A stretch of DNA of 64,000 nt from the NCBI GenBank assembly GCA_020853575.1, contig JADYYP010000067.1:52072-116071 (forward strand), given 5' to 3'. This DNA is from Planctomycetota bacterium. Lineage in GTDB: Bacteria > Planctomycetota > UBA1135 > GCA-002686595. The position numbers were made by a program, and so were the translations under genes. Of the stretch, positions 1-10,200 are shown piece after piece (the stretch's first letter is position 1; the number at the start of each line of letters is the position of its first letter). The notes beneath the pieces were generated by a model. It ran no database searches. It worked only from the letters and a program-made list of their open reading frames with translations, and was not told the DNA's origin.

Positions 1-1302
1 ACGGCGCAGCAGATCGAGCTCGTCGCGGCGCTCGAGGGCGTGGAGCGCGTGTACTCCGCGCCGAACGTCCAGGAAGCGCTCGACATCGCGCGGCAGACGG
101 TCTACGCGCACTCGGTCGAAGCCCTCGGCATCACCGGCGCCGGTGTGCGCGCCGCGCAGATCGAGGTCGGCGGACGCATCGCGGTCGCCAATCCGTACCT
201 CGCGGGAGTGATCCAAGACGGCACCTACGTGTGCGCCGGAGCGAGCGGCCACAGCACGTACGTCGCTGGCATCCTGCGCAGCACGCACCTGACGACGCGC
301 GGCATCGCGCCCTCGATGTCGCTGTGGGCCGGCGGATCCTGCGGCGGCTGGGAGAGCGAGCTCACCAACCGTTCGACCGCCGCCTCCACCTGGGGCGCGC
401 GCGCCTTCAACTGCAGCTTCGGGCGCAACGACGCCCGCGTCGTCGGATCGCTCGACCGCTACTACGACGGCTTGGTGCTCAACTCGGCGCGCACCGTGGT
501 GATCGCCGCGGGCAACGAAGGTGGAGCCTCGGGCAACGTGCTCTCGCCGGCGACGGCCTACAACGTGATCACGGTGGGCGCGTTCGACGACAAGAACACC
601 TTCGCGTGGAGCGGCGACACGATGAGCACCTTCACGAGCTGGGTCGATCCGATCTCGACGCACAGCGACCGCGAGAAGCCGGAGATCTCGGCGCCCGGCA
701 CCGGCATCCGCAGCACGACCACCGCGTCCCCTTGGGTCGGCACCTACGGCTCGACCAACGGCACCAGCTACGCGGCGCCGATCGTCACCGGCGCGGCGGT
801 GCAGATGATGCAGCGCAACGCGGTGCTGCAGAGCTGGCCCGAGTCGGTCAAGGCGATCCTGATGACGACCGCGCTGCACGACATCGAGGCTCCGACGCGC
901 CTGTCGGAGAAGGAAGGGGCGGGCTCGCTGGTCGCGATCTACGCCGACCAGATCGTGCGCCGCATCGGCGGCAACTGGGGTGGCATCAGCTACTCGTGCT
1001 CCGCGGCCGCGACCACGGACTTGACGAGCATGGCGCTCACCAGCGGACGCCGGCTGCGCGCGGTGATCGCTTGGGACAACGACCCGGCCTACTCGAGCTA
1101 CTCGACGCAACCCTGCGCCGACCTCGACCTGCAGATCGTCAACGCGGCGGGCGTCGTGGTGGCGAGCTCGGCGAGCTGGGACAACACCTACGAAGTGATC
1201 GACTTCACCGTGCCGGCGACGGGAACCTACACCCTGCGTGTGTCGAAGTACCGCTGCAGCCTGAGCCCGCGCTACCTCGGTTGGTCGTGGTTCCAGCTGT
1301 AA
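1..1302 (+). CDS. Subtilisin-like (S8) serine peptidase family protein, 5' end cut by window edge
   Basis: The frame is open from base 1 to the TAA at 1300-1302, so the N-terminus lies outside the window. The S8 landmarks are in order: a QIEVGG stretch (Glu codon 163-165) where the catalytic Asp normally sits, GHSTYVAG (His codon 250-252), the oxyanion AAGNEG, and GTSYAAP with the nucleophile Ser at 766-768. The Asp position therefore reads Glu, so activity is doubtful unless another residue substitutes. The last ~120 residues look like a beta-sandwich (DLDLQIVNA..., GTYTLRVSK) of the pre-peptidase C-terminal kind. It lacks the YCTA C-terminal module found in the larger S8 protein at 53007. 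It is probably secreted, but the signal peptide is not visible here. Confidence 0.85.
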   Translation, partial: TAQQIELVAALEGVERVYSAPNVQEALDIARQTVYAHSVEALGITGAGVRAAQIEVGGRIAVANPYLAGVIQDGTYVCAGASGHSTYVAGILRSTHLTTRGIAPSMSLWAGGSCGGWESELTNRSTAASTWGARAFNCSFGRNDARVVGSLDRYYDGLVLNSARTVVIAAGNEGGASGNVLSPATAYNVITVGAFDDKNTFAWSGDTMSTFTSWVDPISTHSDREKPEISAPGTGIRSTTTASPWVGTYGSTNGTSYAAPIVTGAAVQMMQRNAVLQSWPESVKAILMTTALHDIEAPTRLSEKEGAGSLVAIYADQIVRRIGGNWGGISYSCSAAATTDLTSMALTSGRRLRAVIAWDNDPAYSSYSTQPCADLDLQIVNAAGVVVASSASWDNTYEVIDFTVPATGTYTLRVSKYRCSLSPRYLGWSWFQL

Positions 1303-1322
1303 ACGCGAGCTGGATCTGACCG

Positions 1323-1355
1323 CGCCGGGCGATGTCCGCGAGACGTCGCCCGGCG
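1323..1355 (+). terminator. Terminator-like hairpin after the S8 gene
   Basis: A 14-bp stem (1323-1336 with 1342-1355, one G-T pair) closes a 5-base loop, 20 bases after the stop codon. Only two T residues follow, so it is a weak intrinsic terminator or an mRNA 3'-end structure. It separates the peptidase from the sulfur operon. Confidence 0.55.
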
Positions 1356-1424
1356 TTGCGCATTGCATCGACACTTCGCGGAACGACGCCGGACCCGCGC
1401 GCTTGACGATGCGTCTCCCCAGGA

Positions 1425-1441
1425 GTTGACGCACTGTCAAC
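1425..1441. promoter_or_regulatory. Palindrome GTTGAC-N5-GTCAAC, possible operator
   Basis: A perfect 6-bp inverted repeat with a 5-base spacer lies 175 bases before the first gene of the sulfur/efflux operon, in the 1303-1615 gap that otherwise holds only the hairpin at 1323-1355. Related operons in Proteobacteria are controlled by the ArsR-type repressor BigR. No regulator gene is adjacent here, so operator function is inference. Confidence 0.3.
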
Positions 1442-1615
1442 CGTCGAACGCTGCGCCGCCCGTCTCACAGCCTCGGAGCACGCGCCGGTCGCGTGGCACG
1501 TGCGTTGATTCGGGCGCGGTCGCGGGTGCGACGGTCGCGCAGCCCGAACGTGGACCACTCTCCCCCACGGTTCGGGCGCGGCCATCGCCCCGCGGTCCAA
1601 CTTCAGGAGCCGCGC

Positions 1616-3037
1616 GTGATCCTCGAACAGTTCTATCTGGGTTGCCTGGCGCATGCCTCGTACCTCGTCGCCGATGAGCGCACCAGGGTCGCCGCGATCG
1701 TCGACCCGCAGCGCGACGTCGACGTGTACCTCGAGCGTGCACGCGCGTTGGGGCTGGAGATCCGCCACGTCTTGCTGACGCACTTCCACGCCGACTTCGT
1801 CGCCGGCCACATCGAGCTCGAGCGCCGCACCAAGGCGCGCATCTACCTCGGCGAGCGCGCCAAGGCGGAATACGCCTTCACGGCGCTGCGCGACGGCGAT
1901 GCCCTGGAGTTCGGCGACGTGCGGCTCTCGATCCTGGAGACGCCCGGGCACACGCCCGAGGGCATCTCGATCGTCGTCCACGATCTGCGCAAGAGCGACC
2001 GCGATCCGCACGCGGTCTTGACCGGCGACACGCTGTTCATCGGAGATGTCGGACGACCCGACCTGCTGGCCTCGGTCGGCGTGACGGCGGACGAGCTCGG
2101 GGCGCTGCTCTACGACTCGCTGCACGGCAAGTTGCTGGCGCTGCCGGACGCGACGCTGGTCTACCCCGCGCACGGCGCGGGATCGATGTGCGGCAAGCGC
2201 TTGTCGACCGAGAGCGTTTCGACGATCGGCGAGCAGCGGCGCTACAACTACGCGCTGCAGCCGATGAGCAAGCGCGAGTTCGTCGCGCTCGTCACCGCGG
2301 ATCAACCCGAGGCCCCGGCGTACTTCCTCTACAACGCCACGCTCAATCGCATGGAGCGCGCGACGCTCGACGAGGCGCTCGAGCAAGCGCACAAGCCCTT
2401 GACGCTCGACGCGCTGCGCCTGCTCGCCAACCAAGGTGCGCAGGTCATCGACGTGCGAGCTCCCGCCGCGTTCGCGGCTGGCCATTTCGCCGGCGCGCTC
2501 AACATCGCGCTCGACGGCAGCTTCGCGACTTGGGTCGGCAGTCTGCTCGACCCCAAGCGACTGACTGTCGTGATCGCCGAGAGCGGGCGAGAAAGCGAAG
2601 CGGCACTGCGCATGGCGCGCGTCGGATTCGACCACGTCGCGGGCTTCCTCGCCGGCGGCGTGAGCCAGCTCGCCAACCAGGAAGCCCTCGTTGCCCGTAC
2701 GCGCCGCATGACCGTGCAAGCGCTCGCGGAGCAACTCGACGGAGCGCACCCGCCGCTGGTGCTCGACGTGCGCACGCCCGCCGAGTGGAAGGCCGGTCAC
2801 ATCGACGGCGCGCTGCACGTGCCGCTGCAGAAGCTGGCCCAGCGCACCGACGAGCTCCCGCGCGATCGCGACCTGGCCGTGGTGTGCCGCACGGGCTACC
2901 GCTCTTCGATCGCGACCAGCTTGCTGGCGCGCGCGGGATTCGAGCGCTTGTACGACGTCGTCGGTGGCATGGAGGCGTGGAAGCTCTCCGGTGAGCAGCG
3001 CGCGAGCAAGCCTTCGTCCACGAACCAGGCGCGCTGA
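1616..3037 (+). CDS. MBL-fold persulfide dioxygenase fused to two rhodanese domains (CstB/Blh-like)
   Basis: 473 residues, cytoplasmic. GTG start at 1616, chosen because AGGAG at 1605-1609 precedes it by six bases and the metallo-beta-lactamase fold starts at once (ILEQFYLGCLAH). Motifs: THFHADFVAGH (His56, His58, Asp60), GHTPE (His112), TGDTLF (Asp138) and YPAHG (His186), as in ETHE1-type persulfide dioxygenases, where His/His/Asp bind one iron. The first rhodanese domain (around 260-355) has no active-site Cys. The second (around 370-460) has VVCRTGYRS with Cys424. The family oxidises glutathione- or protein-bound persulfide to sulfite and thiosulfate. First gene of an operon running to 10494; both YeeE-like halves and a TauE exporter follow, the same set as the bigR/blh sulfide-detoxification operons. 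Confidence 0.85.
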   Translation: MILEQFYLGCLAHASYLVADERTRVAAIVDPQRDVDVYLERARALGLEIRHVLLTHFHADFVAGHIELERRTKARIYLGERAKAEYAFTALRDGDALEFGDVRLSILETPGHTPEGISIVVHDLRKSDRDPHAVLTGDTLFIGDVGRPDLLASVGVTADELGALLYDSLHGKLLALPDATLVYPAHGAGSMCGKRLSTESVSTIGEQRRYNYALQPMSKREFVALVTADQPEAPAYFLYNATLNRMERATLDEALEQAHKPLTLDALRLLANQGAQVIDVRAPAAFAAGHFAGALNIALDGSFATWVGSLLDPKRLTVVIAESGRESEAALRMARVGFDHVAGFLAGGVSQLANQEALVARTRRMTVQALAEQLDGAHPPLVLDVRTPAEWKAGHIDGALHVPLQKLAQRTDELPRDRDLAVVCRTGYRSSIATSLLARAGFERLYDVVGGMEAWKLSGEQRASKPSSTNQAR

Positions 3038-3049
3038 GGGACGATCGCA

Positions 3050-3517
3050 GTGGATACCAACTGGCCCTTCTGGCTCGCGGGCTTGGCGCTCGGCGGATTC
3101 GTGCCGGCCTTCGCCTGGCTCACCGGCAAGACGCTCGGCATCTCGTCGGGCTACTCCGAGATGTGCTCTCTGGCCGCGCCCGCGGGTAGCGAGCGTTGGA
3201 AGCTGTGGTTCGCGCTCGGGCTGCCGCTCGGCGGACTCGCGTCGAATGCGCTCGACGGCACGGTGTGGGCCGCGACGAGCTCGACCGAGATGCAAGCGAC
3301 GCTGGGCGTGTCGACCGTGCCGCAGTACGCCTTGCTCGCGCTGGGCGGCGCGCTGATCGGCTACGGAGCACGCACCGCCGGCGGTTGCACGAGCGGTCAC
3401 TCGATCGTCGGTATCGCGCTGGGCGCCAAGTCGAGCCTGATCGCGACGCTGGGATTCATGCTCGGTGGATTCGCCACGACTTGGGCCGTGGTGCAGGCGC
3501 TGGGAGCAACGCCGTGA
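3050..3517 (+). CDS. YeeE/YedE-family sulfur transporter half (PmpA-like)
   Basis: 155 residues with about four membrane segments. GTG start at 3050, 12 bases after the previous stop, with GAGGGA about eight bases upstream. Conserved sulfur-handling cysteines are visible in SEMCSLAAP near the N-terminus and in RTAGGCTSGHSIVG near the C-terminus, the signature of thiosulfate/sulfur-compound permeases of the YeeE/YedE group. It overlaps the next gene by GTGA, and together the two probably form one two-part permease. In bigR-type operons the paired proteins are called PmpA and PmpB. Confidence 0.8.
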   Translation: MDTNWPFWLAGLALGGFVPAFAWLTGKTLGISSGYSEMCSLAAPAGSERWKLWFALGLPLGGLASNALDGTVWAATSSTEMQATLGVSTVPQYALLALGGALIGYGARTAGGCTSGHSIVGIALGAKSSLIATLGFMLGGFATTWAVVQALGATP

Positions 3518-3936
3518 AGCGTGCCGTGTTCGTCGCTGGAGGCGCGACCTTCGGCTTCTTCCTGTCGCGTGCGCGCGCCACGGAGTTCGAGGCGATCGTC
3601 GGCATGTTCCGGCTCACCGACCTGCACCTGTTCGGCGTGATCGGTGTCGCGATCGCGACCGCAGCGCTCGGCCTCGCGCTGTTGCGACGGACGGCGACGC
3701 ACGCCTGGAGTGGCGAGCCGTTGCGCTTCGCGCGCAAGCCCTACCACCGCGCGGTGTTCGCGGGCGGCGTGCTCTTCGGCATCGGCTGGGCGCTCTCCGG
3801 AGCTTGTCCGGGCACCGCGCTCACGCAGCTCGGTGAAGGCAAGGCGTACGCGCTCGCCACGGTCGCCGGAATCCTCGTTGGCACATGGGCGCAGCGGCGC
3901 GTTTCCGCGCTGCGAGCGTCCGCTCAGGGAGCTTGA
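3514..3936 (+). CDS. YeeE/YedE-related DUF6691 membrane protein (PmpB-like)
   Basis: 140 residues. GTG at 3514 overlaps the stop of the preceding half-permease (GTGA), implying translational coupling. About four hydrophobic segments; the signature GWALSGACPGTAL near residues 90-102 contains the conserved Cys of this family. The pair is expected to move a reduced sulfur species across the inner membrane. A TauE-type exporter follows seven bases later. Confidence 0.75.
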   Translation: MKRAVFVAGGATFGFFLSRARATEFEAIVGMFRLTDLHLFGVIGVAIATAALGLALLRRTATHAWSGEPLRFARKPYHRAVFAGGVLFGIGWALSGACPGTALTQLGEGKAYALATVAGILVGTWAQRRVSALRASAQGA

Positions 3937-3942
3937 CGCACC

Positions 3943-4698
3943 ATGCCTTGGGTCTGGCTCGGAGCGCTCGGAATCGGTCTCAGCCTCGGAGTGCTGGGCT
4001 CGGGCGGCTCGATCCTGACCGTGCCGGTGTTGGTGTTCCTCGCGCACCAAGAGCGCAAGGTCGCGATCGCGAGCTCCCTCGGCATCGTCGGCGCGATCAG
4101 CCTCGCCGGCGCGATCCCCTACGCGCGTGCCAAGTTGATCGACTGGCGTGCCGTGCTCGTCTTCGGCGTTCCCGGCGTGCTCGGAACCTACTGCGGAGCG
4201 TGGCTCGCGAAATACGTCTCGGCGGACGTGCAGTTCGCCTTGCTCGCGGCGGTGATGCTCGCCGCCGCAGCGCTGCTGTTGAAGCGTCCTGAACAGCGCG
4301 TGAGCCGCGAGCACGCGCCGCGCGTCAGCGGGCTGGTCGCGCTCGAAGGGCTTGCGGTCGGCGTGCTCACGGGACTCGTCGGTGTCGGCGGAGGGTTTCT
4401 GATCGTTCCGGCGCTGGTGCTGCTCGGCGGCCTCGAGATGCGCCGCGCGGTGGCGACCAGCCTCGCGATCATCGCGCTCAAGTCGCTCGTGGGCTTCGCG
4501 AAGTCGGTCCAAGTGCTGTCCGAGCTCGAGCTCGAGCTCGACTGGAACGTGCTTGCACTGTTCGCCGCGGTCGGCATCGTCGGGAGCTTGGTGGGCGCAC
4601 GCATCCAGCCAGCGATCCCACAGCGTGCGCTCCAACGCACGTTCGCACTTGTGCTCGTGTTGGTCGGACTTGGGCTTGCTTGGAATCAATTGCGATGA
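3943..4698 (+). CDS. TauE/SafE-family sulfite/sulfonate exporter
   Basis: 251 residues, ATG start seven bases after the preceding stop. Eight hydrophobic segments arranged in two similar halves, each with glycine-rich stretches (SLGVLGSGGSIL in the first, GLVGVGGGFLIVPALVLLGG in the second), as in TauE/SafE permeases. In this operon it most plausibly exports sulfite made by the persulfide dioxygenase. Its last codons precede the real start of the TolC-like gene by 29 bases. Confidence 0.85.
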   Translation: MPWVWLGALGIGLSLGVLGSGGSILTVPVLVFLAHQERKVAIASSLGIVGAISLAGAIPYARAKLIDWRAVLVFGVPGVLGTYCGAWLAKYVSADVQFALLAAVMLAAAALLLKRPEQRVSREHAPRVSGLVALEGLAVGVLTGLVGVGGGFLIVPALVLLGGLEMRRAVATSLAIIALKSLVGFAKSVQVLSELELELDWNVLALFAAVGIVGSLVGARIQPAIPQRALQRTFALVLVLVGLGLAWNQLR

Positions 4699-4727
4699 AC
4701 GACGCTCACCAAAGGGAGTGCTCACGC

Positions 4728-6140
4728 ATGTCCGCGAAGTCTCTGCACGTCTCGCTCGCGCTCGCCGCGGCGGGCTGGCTCTCCGCTTGTGGCGCCACCG
4801 GCTTCACACACGAGGAGCTGCAGGCGTTGTCGACCGCAAGGCCCGCGCGCTCCGCCGCCAAGCCCGAGTCCGCGTCGGTGCGCACGCTCGCGCGCGCCGT
4901 CGAGCTGGCGCTCGAGCGCAATCCGTCCTTGGCGGAAGCGACGGCTCGCGTGCGAGCCGCCGAGGCGGGTCTGCGACAAGCCCGCGCCGCGCTGTGGCCC
5001 ATGGCCGGCGCCGATCTGGCGCTCACCTGGGCCGAAGCACCCTCGGTGTACTTGTTCAAGTCGATCGACGCGCGCTCGCTCGCGCAGAACACGGATTTCA
5101 ACGACCCCGGCTCGCTCGAGAACACCGAGCTCGGCTTGGGCGCCAACTGGAACCTGTGGCGCGGTGGACGCGACCAGGCCACGATCGACGCCGCCAAGTT
5201 CGGGGTCGCGGCTGGCGTCGCGGCGGAGGACGCGCAGCGCAACGCTCTGATCGGCATGGTGGTCGCCGTGTGGCTCGATCACCGCGGCGCGCGCGAGCTC
5301 GCGACCTCCGACGAGGCTCGCGTCCGCATGCTCGAGCGCCAGCTCGGCGACGCGCGCGCGCGTGTCGCGTCGGGTTCTGCGCTCGATGTCGACGCGCTCG
5401 CGATCGAGGTGCGCCTGGCGCAAGCCCGTGAAGCGCGCACGCGCAGCCAACTCGCCGCGAAACTGGCGCTGGCGGCGTTGCGCGAGCTCCTGGCGCTGGA
5501 AGCGGAGGACGAGCTCGACCCCGCCCCGGAGGCGCCCGCCCCCGTGAGCGTCGCGGAGTCGCTCGAAGCGGCCTTGGCGCTGGCCCACGAACGGCGCCAC
5601 GAGCTGCGCGCGGCGCGCGCGGGCCTCGATGCGGCGCAGATGCGCGTGCGCGCCGCGCAAGCGACCTGGAAGCCGCGGCTCGACCTGCAGGGCCGCGTGT
5701 GGGGCGACGACAACGAGGTCGGGCTCGACTTCGAGGAAGCGAATTCCGCGCTGACGCTCTCGCTCTCGTTCGACGTGCTCGATGGCGGCCTGCGCTCGGC
5801 GGGACGCGATGCAGCACGCGCGGAGAGCATGGCGGCACACGCTCGCTGGCGAGCCGCGGAGCTTGCGGTGCAGCACGACGTCGACCGAGCGTGGCTCGCG
5901 CTCGAGGGCGCGCGTGCACGACTCGAAGTCGCCGAACAAGCCGTGCGGGCGGCGGAACAAGGCTCCGAGCTCATCGCCAAGTTGCTCGAGAGCGGCGCGG
6001 CCACGACGTCGCGCTATCTCGACGCCGAGTCCGACCTCGCTCGCGCGCGCGCCGAGCACGTGCTCGCGCGCATCGACGTCCAACGCGCTGGCTTCGAGTT
6101 GCTGCGCGCCACTGGTTCGCTGGAGAACGTGTCATGGTGA
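4728..6140 (+). CDS. TolC-type outer membrane efflux lipoprotein
   Basis: 470 residues. ATG at 4728 preferred: AGGGAG lies nine bases upstream and the protein then begins with a lipoprotein signal (LSAC lipobox, Cys21). Two long, heptad-rich alpha-helical halves follow (around 65-250 and 270-465), separated by a short link; this is the OEP/TolC repeat. The family forms the outer-membrane channel of tripartite pumps. It overlaps the membrane-fusion gene by seven bases (ATGGTGA), so channel, adaptor and pump are coupled. Earlier in-frame starts exist but would bury the signal peptide. Confidence 0.88.
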   Translation: MSAKSLHVSLALAAAGWLSACGATGFTHEELQALSTARPARSAAKPESASVRTLARAVELALERNPSLAEATARVRAAEAGLRQARAALWPMAGADLALTWAEAPSVYLFKSIDARSLAQNTDFNDPGSLENTELGLGANWNLWRGGRDQATIDAAKFGVAAGVAAEDAQRNALIGMVVAVWLDHRGARELATSDEARVRMLERQLGDARARVASGSALDVDALAIEVRLAQAREARTRSQLAAKLALAALRELLALEAEDELDPAPEAPAPVSVAESLEAALALAHERRHELRAARAGLDAAQMRVRAAQATWKPRLDLQGRVWGDDNEVGLDFEEANSALTLSLSFDVLDGGLRSAGRDAARAESMAAHARWRAAELAVQHDVDRAWLALEGARARLEVAEQAVRAAEQGSELIAKLLESGAATTSRYLDAESDLARARAEHVLARIDVQRAGFELLRATGSLENVSW

Positions 6141-7294
6141 ACAAAGGCAGTGCTCTGTGGTCGTGGGTCGGGCTCCTCGCCGTTCTGGTCGGCGTCGTGC
6201 TCTACGCAGGCGGGTTCTTGTCCGGTGAGCGCATCGCCGCCGGTGATCGCGGTTCAGTGGAGAGCGAGCCGACTCCGCAGCGCACGGCGCAGGCCGAGCA
6301 GCTCACTCGCACGCTGCACGAGGACGCGGTCGGCACGGTGCGTTCGCGGCGGACGGTCGCGGTGGCCGCGCAATTGCCTGCAGCCATCGTGCGCGTGGAG
6401 GTCCAAGCGGGATCGGCGGTCAGCGCGGGTCAAGTGCTGGTCCAGCTCGACGACCGCGACTTGAAGGCCAAGGTCGCGCAGGCCAAGCAGGCGAGCATCG
6501 GCGCGGAGGCCGGGATCGCGCGCGCGACACAGGTGAAGGCCCAAGCGGATGCGCGCGCCGCTCAGGCCAGCTCGGCCCGCGAACGCGCCGCGAAGTTGCT
6601 GGCCGAAAAGGCGGCCACGATCGAGCAGATGGAAGCGGCCGAGGCGGGTCACCTCGCCGCGACCGCGGCCGTCGCCGAAGCCAACGCGGCCGTCGCTGGC
6701 GCGAACGCCGAACGTGAGCGCGCGCAGCAGGCAATCCACGAGGCCGAGATCGCCCTTGGTTTCGCCACCATCCATGCCCCGATCGACGGTGTCGTCGCGG
6801 AGCGCTTGGTCGAGGCCGGGGACCTGGCCTGGCCCGGCCGTACGTTGCTCGTGGTGCTCGACCCGACCTCGTTGCGGCTCGAGGCACGCGTGCGCGAGAG
6901 CCTGTCGAGCCGCTTGAAGGCCGGAGACGAGCTGCGCGTCACCTTCGACACGCTCGACCAGCACGTGGGCGCGCGCATCGCCGAGATCCTGCCGTCCGTC
7001 GATCCGCGCAGCCGGACCTTCGAGGTGCGCGCCGAGTTCGAGAGCCTCGCTGGCGTGCGGCCGGGGATGTTCGGTCGCTTGGCGATTCCGGCCGGAGAGC
7101 GCTCACTGGTGGTCGTGCCGCAGGACGCCGTTCGGCGCGTCGGTCAGCTGCGCAGCGTGGTCGTCGAGCACGCCGGCCAATGGAAGCGGCGCTTGGTGAC
7201 CCTCGGGGAGAGCTTCGACGACGGGCGTGTCGAAGTGCTCTCCGGACTCGCGCACGGCGAGCGCGTCGGGCTCTCCGCGGAGTCGCAGCGATGA
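6134..7294 (+). CDS. Periplasmic adaptor (membrane-fusion, HlyD/AcrA family) of RND pump
   Basis: 386 residues. ATG at 6134 overlaps the TolC-like stop. One N-terminal membrane helix (residues 10-28) anchors it. A lipoyl-like segment (VQAGSAVSAGQVLVQLDDRDL) leads into an Ala/Glu-rich coiled-coil hairpin, then the second lipoyl half (FATIHAPIDGVV), a beta-barrel and a membrane-proximal domain ending LAHGERVGL. This is the standard RND adaptor order. The stop overlaps the pump start (ATGA). Confidence 0.9.
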   Translation: MVNKGSALWSWVGLLAVLVGVVLYAGGFLSGERIAAGDRGSVESEPTPQRTAQAEQLTRTLHEDAVGTVRSRRTVAVAAQLPAAIVRVEVQAGSAVSAGQVLVQLDDRDLKAKVAQAKQASIGAEAGIARATQVKAQADARAAQASSARERAAKLLAEKAATIEQMEAAEAGHLAATAAVAEANAAVAGANAERERAQQAIHEAEIALGFATIHAPIDGVVAERLVEAGDLAWPGRTLLVVLDPTSLRLEARVRESLSSRLKAGDELRVTFDTLDQHVGARIAEILPSVDPRSRTFEVRAEFESLAGVRPGMFGRLAIPAGERSLVVVPQDAVRRVGQLRSVVVEHAGQWKRRLVTLGESFDDGRVEVLSGLAHGERVGLSAESQR

Positions 7295-10200
7295 AGCCCG
7301 CGCATCCCGAGCACGAGGGCTGGATGTCGCGGATGGTCCGCGCCTTCACCGTCGGACCGCTCTCGCCCGTGTTGTTGATCCTGTCGGCCGCCTTCGGCTT
7401 GGTCGCGGTGCTCGCCACGCCACGCGAGGAAGAGCCGCAGATCGTGGTGCCGATGGCCGACGTGCTGGTGTCGTTCCCCGGCGCGAGCGCCGAAGAGGTC
7501 GAGCAACTGGTCGCGACGCCGCTCGAGAAGCTGATGTGGCAGATCGACGGTGTCGAGCACGTCTACTCGGTGTCCCGGCGCGGCGGCGCGGCCGTGACCG
7601 TGCGCTTCTTCGTCGGCGAGGACCGTGAGCGCGCGCTCGTGCGTCTGCAGTCCAAGATCGAGGCCCACCGCGGAGACGCGCCGCCGGGCGTCGCCGGTTG
7701 GATCGTGCGGCCAGTTGAGATCGACGACGTGCCGATCGTCGCTCTGACATTGTGGTCCAAGACCGTCGACGACGCGACGCTGCGTCGCGCCGGTGAGGAG
7801 CTGATGGCGCGCATCGAGGAGGTGCCCGACGTCTCGCGCACCGAGATTTTCGGCGGCTTCCCGCGCGAAGTGCGGGTCGAGCTCGACCCCGAGGCGCTCG
7901 CCGCGCGCGGACTGTCGCCGCTCGAAGTCGCGGGCGCTCTGTCCGCAGCCGATGCCGCGCTCGACATCGGCGCCTTCGATCGCGCGAACCAGCGCACCAA
8001 CGTCTTCGCCGGCCCGTTCCTCGGCGGAGCGCGCGAGGTCGGCCAACTGGTCGTCGGCGCGAGCGGCGATCGACCGATCTACGTGCGCGACATCGCGGAA
8101 GTCGTCGACGGCCCGGCCGAGCCGCGCGCCCTGACGCGCATCGGCTTCGGCCCGCAGGGTGCCGCGCCGCAGGGCGAGAGCGCGCCGGCGGTGACGCTCG
8201 CGGTCTCGAAGAAGAAGGGCACCAACGCGGTGAACGTCGCCCAGGACGTGGTCGCGCGCGCGGAGCAACTGAAGCGTGAGATCCTGCCGGCGGACATCGA
8301 GCTGTTGGTCACGCGCGACTGGGGCGAGACCGCCAACCACAAGGTGGACGAGCTGCTCGGCCACCTCACGTTGGCGATCGTCACCGTGATCGCGCTGGTC
8401 GCGTTCGCGCTCGGACGCCGCGAGGGGCTGATCGTCGCCGCCGCCGTGCCGGTGACGTTCGCGCTCACCTTGGCCTTCAACCTGCTGGTTGGCTACTCGA
8501 TCAACCGCGTGACGCTGTTCGCGCTGGTGCTCGTGCTCGGCCTGGTATGCGACGACCCGATCGTCGACGTCGAGAACATCCACCGCCACTTCAAGCGTGC
8601 CAAGCAAGCGCCGCTCGACGCGGTGATCGCCGCGGTCAACGAGGTCCGCCCACCGGTGATCGTCGCCACGCTCGCGGTGATCCTGTCCTTCCTGCCGATG
8701 TTCTTCATCACCGGCATGATGGGTCCCTACATGCGGCCGATGGCCTTCAACGTGCCCGTCGCGATGGCGATGAGCCTGTTGGTCGCGTTCACGGTCACGC
8801 CTTGGATGAGCTACAAGCTACTCAAGCCGCACGCCGGCGGTCACGACGAAGGCGACGGCGTGCTCGAGCGCATCTACGTGCGCTGGTTGCGCGCACTGTT
8901 GGACGAGAAGAGCGCGCGACGCATGTTGTGGGGTTCGATCGCGCTTTCGGGCGCGCTGGCGGTCGGACTGGGCGCGAGCGGAGCAGTGCCGCTCAAGATG
9001 CTGCCCTACGACAACAAGAGCGAGCTCGATCTGGTGATCGACCTGCCCGAGGGATCCACCCTGGAAGCGACCGACGCGACCGTGCGCGACATCGAGGCGC
9101 GGCTCGCCACCGTCGCGGAAGTCACCGACTTCGAGTCGTTCGTGGGCTGCTCGAGCCCGATCGACTTCAACGGGCTGGTGCGACGCTACAACCTGCGCGC
9201 GTCTCCGGAGCTGGCGCAAGTGCGTCTGCGACTGGTCGGCAAGGACGAACGCGAGCAGCAGAGCCACGAAATCGCGCTGCGCCTGCGGCGCGATCTGGAG
9301 AGCATCGTGCAGGCGCACGGTGCGACCTTGAAGATCGTCGAGCTGCCACCGGGCCCGCCGGTGCTGGCGACGTTGGTCGCGGAAGTGCGCGGGCCCGCCG
9401 AGCGCTCCTACGCGGAACTGCTCGAGTCCGGCCGACATCTCGCCAGCCGACTCGCGGCGCAGACCGGCGTGGTCGACGTGGACGTGATGGCCGAGGATCC
9501 GCGCGAGCGGCTCGAGTTCCGCCTCGACAAGGAAAAGGCCGCGCTGCACGGCATTTCCGGTGATGCCGTGACCCGCACGCTGGCGCTGGGCCTGTCGAGC
9601 GCCGGCGTCGCGACGGTGCACGAGCCGGGCGAGCGCCGGCCGCTGTTGCTCAAGCTCGGCCTCGATCGCGCGCACCGCAGCGGGGCCGAGGAGCTCGGGC
9701 GCCTGTCGGTCAAGGGTGGCGACGGCTCGCTGGTTCCGATCGCCGAGCTCGGACACTTCGAACGCACGCCCGAGGCCGGCTCGATCTACCACAAGGACCT
9801 GCAGCGCACGGTGTTCGTGCTGGGCGAGGTCGCCGGGCGTCCGCCGGCCGAGATCGTGCTCGCGTTGCAGTCCGAGCTCGAGTCGACGCCGCTGCCGCGC
9901 GGCATCGCGGCCGATTGGTCGGGCGAAGGCGAGTGGCAGATCACCCTGGACGTGTTCCGCGACCTTGGACTGGCCTTCGCGGGAGCGCTGGTCGGCATCT
10001 ACGTGCTGCTGGTGTTGCAGACCCACTCGTTCGTGCTGCCGCTGATCGTGATGCTCTCGATCCCGCTGGGCGCGCTGGGCATCTTGCCCGGATTCTGGAT
10101 CCTCAACCTGATGCTCGATCAGCCCGTCGGCGGCTTCGCCACTCCGGTGTTCTTCACCGCGACCGGCATGATCGGCATGATCGCGCTCGCCGGCATCGTG

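Noticed and set aside
1205..3400. 731-codon minus-strand frame opposite the persulfide dioxygenase
   Set aside because: Antisense shadow of a real gene in GC-rich DNA; composition is Arg/His/Gln/Glu-rich with no domain.
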